Positions 39,083-45,962 of a DNA stretch of 45,962 nt are shown here, piece after piece. Numbering within the stretch: the first letter of the stretch is position 1; every line of letters begins with the position of its first letter. Both the position numbers and the translations under genes were made by a program. The notes below the pieces were generated by a model. That model was not told where the DNA came from and did no database searches. It saw only the letters and a list, made by a program, of their open reading frames with translations. This DNA is from Isotricha intestinalis (Eukaryota > Ciliophora > Litostomatea > Vestibuliferida > Isotrichidae): contig JAJJLU010000019.1 of the NCBI GenBank assembly GCA_023807065.1, positions 1 through 45,962 on the forward strand, given 5' to 3'.

Positions 39083-41331
39083 AAAAAAGAAAAATAATTT
39101 TAAAAGGTTTGAATTAATTTTCCTGTGTTATATCTTTTCCTCAAAATTTTTGATTTTCAAAAAATAGAATTTATTTCTTGGGATAATTTTTCTCAACAAT
39201 AATAAAGAAATAAAAATATGAAAATAAGTTTCCAATTTGAATATTCTACTCTATTTGATAAAATTATATTTTTTTAATAATTAGAATTAATTTGAATATA
39301 AATAATAAAGAAAAAATGATATATTTTGTTTAAGGGCAAAATATAAAAAAATTATTTTTTGTGTTGTTTTATTTTTTTAATTTAAAGTTTTTAAAATATT
39401 AATTATATCTTCTCCATTTTCCCATTTATATTTTTTACATTGAACTTCGGAATTATGCTTATTTAATATTTTATCTAATCTATAATTTTTCCTAATCATT
39501 AAATAATCTTTAGCATTTAATTTTCTTGCAATACAAAAATCATTCCCTCCATCACAAACATAAATTATATTATTATAAGTATTTATTTTTTCATTAAATG
39601 AATCATAAAATAATTTATATTTGCATTGATTTGGATAACATAATTCACAATTTTCATCAATTGCAGATTGCTTTAATATTAACATATTTTCTTCATCTTC
39701 TTTAACTTTATTACATAATAACCCATCAAATAGATTTTTAATGTTAAATTTGTTTAATAAATATTCAATTGAAAAATCACATGCACTTGATAATATATAA
39801 ATTTCATATTGATTTTTATTTAATTGTAAATAATTAAATAATTCTTTAAACTTGGGTGCTAATTCAAATTTATTTAAACATTTTTTTATTGTATTAATAT
39901 CATAACCTTGTTGCTTTAATAATTTATAGAATTTATTCATATGTTCAGTCCAAGTATAATTTTCAGAATAATAATCAGTGTTAATGAATTGTGTATATAA
40001 AGGTTCTGGAAGTAATTTGAATAATTCATAATCAGTATCTGTATTTACTATGGTTTGGTCAAAATCAAAAACAATTAAATTTTTCATTTTCAAATATTAA
40101 TTTATTTTTATATATTTATTGTATTATTTTTTATTTTATTTATTATCTAATTGTTTTAATTTAACTATTAGAAATAAAAGATATGTGAAAAGTAAAAGAA
40201 TTCATTATTATTCATTATATTTTATATATTGAATAAATATTTAATATTTTTTATATATCATTCCTTTTATAAAAAAAAATATATGCTTCAGATGAAATAT
40301 GTTCAATTTGTTTTAATTTTTTTACATTAGAATCATTAAATTCATACCAATCATTGAAAATATTTATATAAGCATAATAATGACCTTCATCTATTGTTCC
40401 ATTATGATTTGCTATTCCATATAAAACATAATTATAATTTTTGTTATGAAAACACTCATTATCAATATAATTTTTCATTTTTAATTCTTCTTCAAATTTA
40501 ATTTTTATTGTATTTTTTGACTTGTTTCTTTCATTTAATCTTTGTAAAGATAATATTAAAATTTCAGGAGGTTGAGAAAATAACTTTTTATTTTTAACAT
40601 CTTTTTTACTACAATTTTTACATTTTATATCAATTTTTTCTTCTTCAAAAAATGTTTTGATTAATTGATTTAAATCTTCACTTTTTTTATCATAAGGAAT
40701 TGATAAAGGAATATCAAAACATTTTTGAAAAGAAAAATTTTGAAATCCACATTTACAAGAAAAAATATTTATAATTTGTCCATAAAAAGAATCAATTATT
40801 AAAGAATCATCTTTTTGTTTATATAAATTATCATATTCATATTTACATTGTATTTTATTTTTATTTAAAGTGTCTAATTCGATATAGGGAGTTTTCATTT
40901 TAATATTATTTAATTCTACATTTATATCTTCAAGAAATATTCTACAAAATTCTTGGGTATCATTTTGTTTTTTTGCTAAAAAATTATAATGTTCTTTACA
41001 AAAAACATTTAAAAATTCTTCTGGAGAAACCCAATTTTTATTTTCATAAAATTTTAATATTAAGTCATAAAAATTTTGTGAAATTGGAGTTAAGTAATTA
41101 ATTTTGTCAAGATTTTTAAAAAATCTTGATATGAAATTTGGAGTATGAATTATTATTTGAAGACAAGTATTCATATAACATGTATTTCCTAAGTTTTTTA
41201 ATCCAATTTTTGAATTTAAAATTACAATTATATTATCTTGGTATTTTATATCTTCTGAAAGATAATTAAAATTATCATGTTTTTCTTCTTTTTTGTTTTT
41301 TAAATTTTTTTTATTAGAATTATTTTTCTTT
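39083..41331 (+). repeat. Left arm of a large near-perfect palindrome
   Basis: 2,249 bp whose reverse complement recurs at 41442-43686. Mirror positions sum to 82,773. I saw only two substitutions (41296/41477 and 39255/43518) and one 4-bp indel near 39155, all outside the coding regions, and the encoded proteins are identical. The arm carries a ubiquitin-specific protease and a PHOSPHO2-like phosphatase. Confidence 0.95.
39377..40087 (-). CDS. PHOSPHO2-like HAD phosphatase, left palindrome copy
   Basis: 236 residues from the ATG at 40087 (a TTG two codons earlier is not needed). HAD motif I is VFDFDQTIVNTD (Asp nucleophile and Asp acid/base), motif II is in YILSSACDFS, and the Mg-binding motif is VCDGGNDFC. 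The family signature CELCYPNQCKYKLF matches the 'H-C-x-x-C-P-x-N-L-C-K' stretch of PHOSPHO1/2, which dephosphorylate pyridoxal phosphate or phosphoethanolamine/phosphocholine. Length is normal for the family. It lies 163 bp downstream of the protease gene in the same direction. The protein is identical to the copy at 42686-43396. Ends in TAA. Confidence 0.9.
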   Translation of the reverse strand: MKNLIVFDFDQTIVNTDTDYELFKLLPEPLYTQFINTDYYSENYTWTEHMNKFYKLLKQQGYDINTIKKCLNKFELAPKFKELFNYLQLNKNQYEIYILSSACDFSIEYLLNKFNIKNLFDGLLCNKVKEDEENMLILKQSAIDENCELCYPNQCKYKLFYDSFNEKINTYNNIIYVCDGGNDFCIARKLNAKDYLMIRKNYRLDKILNKHNSEVQCKKYKWENGEDIINILKTLN

Positions 41332-41361
41332 CTGCTTTTAATTTACATGGTGGAAATCCAT
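40251..41361 (-). CDS. Ubiquitin-specific protease (USP), left palindrome copy, 5' end uncertain
   Basis: The catalytic frame is open from 41342 down to the TAA at 40251. The Cys box GLKNLGNTCYMNTCLQ holds the nucleophile, which lies upstream of the first in-frame Met, so translation must begin earlier. The zinc site CKCGFQ...CKNCSKK and the His box ANHNGTIDEGHYYAYINIF, then EFNDSNVKKL and SEAYIFFYKR, are intact, so this is a compact active-looking deubiquitinase (~330-370 residues). A possible start is ATG at 41361 (MDFHH) joined over a 19-nt GT-AG stretch (41346-41328) to AAA-AAT-AAT in frame; such a short intron is uncertain. The palindrome arm ends inside that stretch. Confidence 0.8.
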
Positions 41362-41441
41362 TTCAAATAAATAAAAAAATGTCTGATTATACTAGAAAAG
41401 GATTAAAGGACGAATATAAAGGATTTAAAGGATATAAGAAT
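41332..41441. other. Palindrome spacer (110 nt)
   Basis: Single-copy sequence between the two arms, centred on 41386.5. It supplies different 5' flanks to the two USP copies: on the minus strand an ATG at 41361, on the plus strand an ATG at 41379 opening a 24-codon frame that ends TAA at 41453 and is out of phase with USP. A spacer this size leaves the palindrome able to fold back. Confidence 0.85.
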
Positions 41442-42522
41442 AAAGAAAAATAATTCTAATAAAAAAAATTTAAAAAGCAAAAAAGAAGAAAAACATGATA
41501 ATTTTAATTATCTTTCAGAAGATATAAAATACCAAGATAATATAATTGTAATTTTAAATTCAAAAATTGGATTAAAAAACTTAGGAAATACATGTTATAT
41601 GAATACTTGTCTTCAAATAATAATTCATACTCCAAATTTCATATCAAGATTTTTTAAAAATCTTGACAAAATTAATTACTTAACTCCAATTTCACAAAAT
41701 TTTTATGACTTAATATTAAAATTTTATGAAAATAAAAATTGGGTTTCTCCAGAAGAATTTTTAAATGTTTTTTGTAAAGAACATTATAATTTTTTAGCAA
41801 AAAAACAAAATGATACCCAAGAATTTTGTAGAATATTTCTTGAAGATATAAATGTAGAATTAAATAATATTAAAATGAAAACTCCCTATATCGAATTAGA
41901 CACTTTAAATAAAAATAAAATACAATGTAAATATGAATATGATAATTTATATAAACAAAAAGATGATTCTTTAATAATTGATTCTTTTTATGGACAAATT
42001 ATAAATATTTTTTCTTGTAAATGTGGATTTCAAAATTTTTCTTTTCAAAAATGTTTTGATATTCCTTTATCAATTCCTTATGATAAAAAAAGTGAAGATT
42101 TAAATCAATTAATCAAAACATTTTTTGAAGAAGAAAAAATTGATATAAAATGTAAAAATTGTAGTAAAAAAGATGTTAAAAATAAAAAGTTATTTTCTCA
42201 ACCTCCTGAAATTTTAATATTATCTTTACAAAGATTAAATGAAAGAAACAAGTCAAAAAATACAATAAAAATTAAATTTGAAGAAGAATTAAAAATGAAA
42301 AATTATATTGATAATGAGTGCTTTCATAACAAAAATTATAATTATGTTTTATATGGAATAGCAAATCATAATGGAACAATAGATGAAGGTCATTATTATG
42401 CTTATATAAATATTTTCAATGATTGGTATGAATTTAATGATTCTAATGTAAAAAAATTAAAACAAATTGAACATATTTCATCTGAAGCATATATTTTTTT
42501 TTATAAAAGGAATGATATATAA
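41407..42522 (+). CDS. Ubiquitin-specific protease (USP), right palindrome copy, no start codon found
   Basis: From residue MNTCLQ onward the protein is identical to the left copy, with Cys box, zinc cysteines, His box and C-terminus intact. The frame is open back to 41407 after a TAA at 41404 and contains no ATG before the one following the catalytic Cys (41599). The upstream ATG at 41379 is in another frame and no GT donor lies between it and the shared region, so splicing cannot connect them. Starting at 41599 would delete the nucleophile. I infer that this copy lost its 5' end at the palindrome junction and may be inactive, unless initiation is non-AUG. Confidence 0.75.
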   Translation, partial: RTNIKDLKDIRIKKNNSNKKNLKSKKEEKHDNFNYLSEDIKYQDNIIVILNSKIGLKNLGNTCYMNTCLQIIIHTPNFISRFFKNLDKINYLTPISQNFYDLILKFYENKNWVSPEEFLNVFCKEHYNFLAKKQNDTQEFCRIFLEDINVELNNIKMKTPYIELDTLNKNKIQCKYEYDNLYKQKDDSLIIDSFYGQIINIFSCKCGFQNFSFQKCFDIPLSIPYDKKSEDLNQLIKTFFEEEKIDIKCKNCSKKDVKNKKLFSQPPEILILSLQRLNERNKSKNTIKIKFEEELKMKNYIDNECFHNKNYNYVLYGIANHNGTIDEGHYYAYINIFNDWYEFNDSNVKKLKQIEHISSEAYIFFYKRNDI

Positions 42523-43686
42523 AAAATATTAAATATTTATTCAATATATAAAATATAATGAATAATAATGAATTCTTTTACTTTTCACATATCTTTTATT
42601 TCTAATAGTTAAATTAAAACAATTAGATAATAAATAAAATAAAAAATAATACAATAAATATATAAAAATAAATTAATATTTGAAAATGAAAAATTTAATT
42701 GTTTTTGATTTTGACCAAACCATAGTAAATACAGATACTGATTATGAATTATTCAAATTACTTCCAGAACCTTTATATACACAATTCATTAACACTGATT
42801 ATTATTCTGAAAATTATACTTGGACTGAACATATGAATAAATTCTATAAATTATTAAAGCAACAAGGTTATGATATTAATACAATAAAAAAATGTTTAAA
42901 TAAATTTGAATTAGCACCCAAGTTTAAAGAATTATTTAATTATTTACAATTAAATAAAAATCAATATGAAATTTATATATTATCAAGTGCATGTGATTTT
43001 TCAATTGAATATTTATTAAACAAATTTAACATTAAAAATCTATTTGACGGGTTATTATGTAATAAAGTTAAAGAAGATGAAGAAAATATGTTAATATTAA
43101 AGCAATCTGCAATTGATGAAAATTGTGAATTATGTTATCCAAATCAATGCAAATATAAATTATTTTATGATTCATTTAATGAAAAAATAAATACTTATAA
43201 TAATATAATTTATGTTTGTGATGGAGGGAATGATTTTTGTATTGCAAGAAAATTAAATGCTAAAGATTATTTAATGATTAGGAAAAATTATAGATTAGAT
43301 AAAATATTAAATAAGCATAATTCCGAAGTTCAATGTAAAAAATATAAATGGGAAAATGGAGAAGATATAATTAATATTTTAAAAACTTTAAATTAAAAAA
43401 ATAAAACAACACAAAAAATAATTTTTTTATATTTTGCCCTTAAACAAAATATATCATTTTTTCTTTATTATTTATATTCAAATTAATTCTAATTATTAAA
43501 AAAATATAATTTTATCATATAGAGTAGAATATTCAAATTGGAAACTTATTTTCATATTTTTATTTCTTTATTATTGTTGAGAAAAATTATCCCAAGAAAT
43601 AAATTCTATTTTTTATCAAAAATTTTGAGGAAAAGATATAACACAGGAAAATTAATTCAAACCTTTTAAAATTATTTTTCTTTTTT
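41442..43686 (+). repeat. Right arm of a large near-perfect palindrome
   Basis: 2,245 bp, reverse complement of 39083-41331 with two substitutions and one 4-bp indel noticed. Its outer edge at ~43686 cuts into the gene at 43587-43955. See the left arm for content. Confidence 0.95.
42686..43396 (+). CDS. PHOSPHO2-like HAD phosphatase, right palindrome copy
   Basis: 236 residues, identical protein to the left copy: DFDQT motif I, SSAC motif II region, CDGGND metal site, and CELCYPNQCK signature. The start is the ATG at 42686. It lies 163 bp after the USP stop in the same direction, so even if the right USP is broken this copy keeps the same upstream intergenic sequence as the left copy and should be expressed equally. 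Ends in TAA. Confidence 0.9.
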   Translation: MKNLIVFDFDQTIVNTDTDYELFKLLPEPLYTQFINTDYYSENYTWTEHMNKFYKLLKQQGYDINTIKKCLNKFELAPKFKELFNYLQLNKNQYEIYILSSACDFSIEYLLNKFNIKNLFDGLLCNKVKEDEENMLILKQSAIDENCELCYPNQCKYKLFYDSFNEKINTYNNIIYVCDGGNDFCIARKLNAKDYLMIRKNYRLDKILNKHNSEVQCKKYKWENGEDIINILKTLN

Positions 43687-43955
43687 TCTGAATTTAATTT
43701 ATTTCCATTATTAATTTGTTCTATATCATTCTTTGTATTTACATTCTTTGATTCATTTTTTATTTCATTATTAACTTTTAAATCTTTGAATTCATATTCT
43801 TTTATATTTCCATTCCTATGTTCAAAAAGTCTTTGTATTCTTTTATTTGTATATTTATAATATTCATTATTATAAGAACTATTTCTATTTTCTTTTATAT
43901 TACTTGAAAGCTTTTTTATTTTAGATAACAATTGATTATTTTGTGAAACATTCAT
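43587..43955 (-). pseudogene. Gene fragment truncated at the palindrome edge
   Basis: 122-residue frame. The first ~90 residues (MNVSQNNQLLSKIKKLSSNI, then a Lys/Asn-rich region) are encoded by unique DNA. The last ~32 residues (FKRFELIFLCYIFSSKFL...) are encoded by the palindrome arm, which also occurs at 39083-39190 in a purely noncoding setting. The true 3' part therefore seems to have been replaced when the arm arrived. Unique part not recognised. A short expressed chimeric protein is possible. Confidence 0.45.
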
Positions 43956-44471
43956 TTTTTATTTAGATAAATTATTTAATTATAAATTTAAAATACTTTA
44001 AATCTTTATACTAATTTTGAAGTAGTTAAAAAATTTCTTTTAAATAATATAAGATTATTTTTGTTAGTTAATAATTATAATACAATTCAGTCATGAATTA
44101 TTTTTTTTAAATAAATAACATGTTGAAACATTAGTTTGTTTTATATTATATATAGATTTTTATCAATATATATTTTAATGATAATTTGATTTTTATATAT
44201 AAAATTTAAATATAATTAAATCTTTCCCAAAACTTTTTCTCCGTTTAGAACAAAAAAATAATTATTATTTTAATTGTAAATTTCAAAATAAAATATTAAA
44301 TTATTAAATGTATGTGTTGGGAAAAACATGTCAAAATAAAATGTTTTTATTTAAAATGTAATAAAATTCAACATTCAAAAGTGAAATTAAGAATATATAA
44401 TATAAATAAAAATTATTAATTTAAATAAAAAATCAAAAAATAAAATTACCTTATAATAATTGTAAATTTTC
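43956..44471. other. Intergenic, divergent
   Basis: About 515 bp between the truncated minus-strand gene and the plus-strand aspartyl-protease-like gene. A/T-rich, no ORF or RNA gene recognised. Confidence 0.5.
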
Positions 44472-45788
44472 ATGGATATCAATAAATTAGATATATTAGC
44501 ATTTTTAATTTTATTAATTCCATCTGTACAAAAATCTCTATTTTTAAACATAACTTTTTCAACCAATGTAAATATATCTCTAATTAATTCATCAACATTT
44601 TTTAATAAATTATTACTTAATAAATTGGTTATAAATACCAATTTGGGAACACCAAATCAAATTCTTCCTTTAAAAATCAAATTAAAATATTCAACTCTTA
44701 CAATAACTTCAACTCTTTCAAAATATAATAATTTAACTAAAAAATTTAATCCTAAAAATTCTACTTCATATAGTAATATATCAAAAATTGAAAGATTTGG
44801 TTATGATGAATTTATTAATGGAATTAAGTCTTTGGAAAAATTTGAATTTGAAAAAAATAAATTTTTAGATGACTTTAAATTTATTTTAGTTACTGAAACT
44901 TATCATGATGTAAGTGGAGTTTTTGGATTAAAATTAGATTATGATAGAAATTTAGAAAATTTTAGTTTGTTAAAACAATTTAAAGAAAGAAATTTAATTT
45001 CAAATTTAATATTTTTTTTTGATTTTGAAAAAACAAATAATTCTCCTTTAAAGTATAATGGGAATTTAATAATTGGAATATATCCTCATGAATATTACTC
45101 AACAATATATAAAAAAGAAAATTATTTTGAAATGAGTGCAAGTCCTAATTTTTCACCTTTAAATGAATTTTTTGAAATTAAGTATTTAGAAATTTATTAT
45201 GGAGAAAAAAATTATGATTTTTCAGAACAAATAATTACAGAAATAGATTTTTCTAAAAATTATATTTTAGGAACAACAAAATTTAAAAAGTATATTTTAG
45301 AAGAATTTTCAAAATTATATGAAGGTAAATGTAATACAATTACTTATAAGGGAATTGATTTTATTTTATGTGATAAAGATATTAATTTAAATAAATTAAA
45401 CAATTTATATTTATATAATGCTAATAATAATTATACATTTGTTTTAGCTCCATCTGATTTATTTACATCATATGATAATAAATTATATTATTTAATATAT
45501 TTTAAAAATTTAGAAACAGTATCAACTTGGTCTTTAGGTCTTGTTTTTATAAGAAAATATAATTTAGTATTTGATCAAGAAAAAAAAATTATAGGTTGTT
45601 ATAATAATAAAGAAGTTAATTTTGATATAAATCTTTTGTTAAAAATATCTTTAATATTAACATGTGTGATAATTATAATATTAATAATATTATTAATGTA
45701 TTATAGAAAATTTTTAAACAAAAGAAAAATAAGAGCAAATGAATTAGAAAATGATGTTGATTATATTTCATTTAATAAAACTACTTAA
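44472..45788 (+). CDS. Membrane-anchored aspartyl-protease-like protein (degenerate), telomere-proximal
   Basis: 438 residues. Signal peptide at ~1-22 (LDILAFLILLIPSVQKS), then the pepsin-fold landmark VINTNLGTPNQILPLKIKL, FNPKNSTSYS as in the N-lobe after the active site, GVFGLKLDY, and GNLIIGIYPHEYY. The C-lobe has EIDFSKNYILGTTKFKKYI where active enzymes have D-T/S-G-T. It ends with a transmembrane helix (~395-417) and a short basic tail. The N-lobe catalytic Asp is absent (LKYST for DTGS) and the second triad is D-F-S, so catalysis is unlikely. It is probably a surface or endomembrane receptor-like or structural protein. Paralogue of the start-less gene at 2703-3974 near the other telomere. 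Ends in TAA 122 bp before the telomere. Confidence 0.7.
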   Translation: MDINKLDILAFLILLIPSVQKSLFLNITFSTNVNISLINSSTFFNKLLLNKLVINTNLGTPNQILPLKIKLKYSTLTITSTLSKYNNLTKKFNPKNSTSYSNISKIERFGYDEFINGIKSLEKFEFEKNKFLDDFKFILVTETYHDVSGVFGLKLDYDRNLENFSLLKQFKERNLISNLIFFFDFEKTNNSPLKYNGNLIIGIYPHEYYSTIYKKENYFEMSASPNFSPLNEFFEIKYLEIYYGEKNYDFSEQIITEIDFSKNYILGTTKFKKYILEEFSKLYEGKCNTITYKGIDFILCDKDINLNKLNNLYLYNANNNYTFVLAPSDLFTSYDNKLYYLIYFKNLETVSTWSLGLVFIRKYNLVFDQEKKIIGCYNNKEVNFDINLLLKISLILTCVIIIILIILLMYYRKFLNKRKIRANELENDVDYISFNKTT

Positions 45789-45910
45789 TTTATGATTATT
45801 TAAACAATTCAATTTTTTAATTTATAATTTAAAACATTAAAATATTTTCCTTATTTTAAAAAGTTATGATTAATTTAAATAACTTGTTCTTATAATTAAT
45901 TTAAATATTT

Positions 45911-45962
45911 GGGGATTGGGGATTGGGGATTGGGGATTGGGGATTGGGGATTGGGGATTGGG
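45911..45962. repeat. Right telomere, (GGGGATT)7 plus GGG
   Basis: Seven perfect GGGGATT heptamers and a final GGG, the exact complement of the left-end repeat, directly after TTT of the chromosome body. It confirms that the molecule is complete at both ends. Confidence 0.97.

Noticed and set aside
41446..41460. AAA-TAA followed by an in-frame continuation in +1, resembling Euplotes-type frameshifting, which would join the spacer ORF at 41379 to the USP frame.
   Set aside because: Telomere unit and stop use do not fit Euplotes, no second example occurs here, and the site lies at the palindrome junction where a chance fusion of frames is more likely.
1..45962. Ciliate nuclear code with TAA/TAG read as glutamine.
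   Set aside because: All long genes are free of in-frame TAA/TAG and their conserved C-termini (kinase, USP, SNARE) end right at TAA or TAG.
1..45962. tRNA, rRNA or CRISPR elements.
   Set aside because: No cloverleaf-like GC pattern, T-loop GTTCGA-type motif outside coding DNA, or regularly spaced repeats were seen; the only GC-rich stretch (13104-13161) does not fold as a tRNA.

Overview
The window is a complete, telomere-capped linear chromosome of 45,962 bp. It starts with seven copies of the 7-mer CCCCAAT and ends with seven copies of its complement GGGGATT. It is extremely AT-rich, gene-dense, almost intronless and protist-like in gene content (cilia-type proteins, a TTLL glutamylase, an IP3-receptor-type channel, a TmcB/TmcC-like PAS protein, a calcium/PH-domain kinase). 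This fits a macronuclear chromosome of a ciliate. Nearly every gene ends in TAA and one in TAG, with no in-frame TAA/TAG inside long ORFs, so these codons are stops and not glutamine. That excludes the Tetrahymena/Paramecium code. A litostome/trichostome (rumen-type) ciliate would fit; from memory the CCCCAAT unit is reported there, but I could not check this.

Left part (1-12 kb): telomere; an FHA-domain gene (-); an armadillo-like unknown gene that may have an extra 5' exon; a membrane-anchored aspartyl-protease-like gene that lacks any start codon; a five-pass membrane protein; an MCM-fold protein with eroded ATPase motifs (-) head to head with a small Cys-rich protein; a CFAP97-like protein; an EamA/DMT transporter (-); and a basic unknown protein.

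Middle (12-31 kb): a multi-pass membrane gene truncated exactly at a GC-rich island foreign to the local composition; a 2,595-residue IP3-receptor-like Ca2+ channel with N-terminal UBR-like zinc fingers; a secreted-type leishmanolysin/TTLL fusion (-); an EF-hand/PH/Ser-Thr kinase with one apparent -1 frameshift (-); a Qa-SNARE syntaxin (-); and a coiled-coil protein (-).

Right part (31-46 kb): a 1,737-residue PAS membrane protein of TmcB/TmcC type (-), whose true 5' end lies beyond a 33-nt intron; about 1.9 kb of mostly gene-free DNA; and a palindrome with 2.25-kb arms and a 110-nt spacer centred near 41,386.5. The palindrome carries two mirror copies of a ubiquitin-specific protease and a PHOSPHO2-like phosphatase. 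Beyond it are a truncated gene at the outer palindrome edge, a second degenerate aspartyl-protease-like membrane protein next to the right telomere, and the telomere itself.

The genes do not form one pathway. Themes are cilia/cytoskeleton (TTLL, CFAP97-like, coiled-coil), Ca2+ and sensory signalling (channel, kinase, PAS protein) and membrane traffic (SNARE, transporter). The standout observations are the leishmanolysin-TTLL fusion, the pseudo-ATPase MCM, the zinc-finger IP3R-like channel, the near-perfect palindrome with its broken gene edges, and the GC-rich island.
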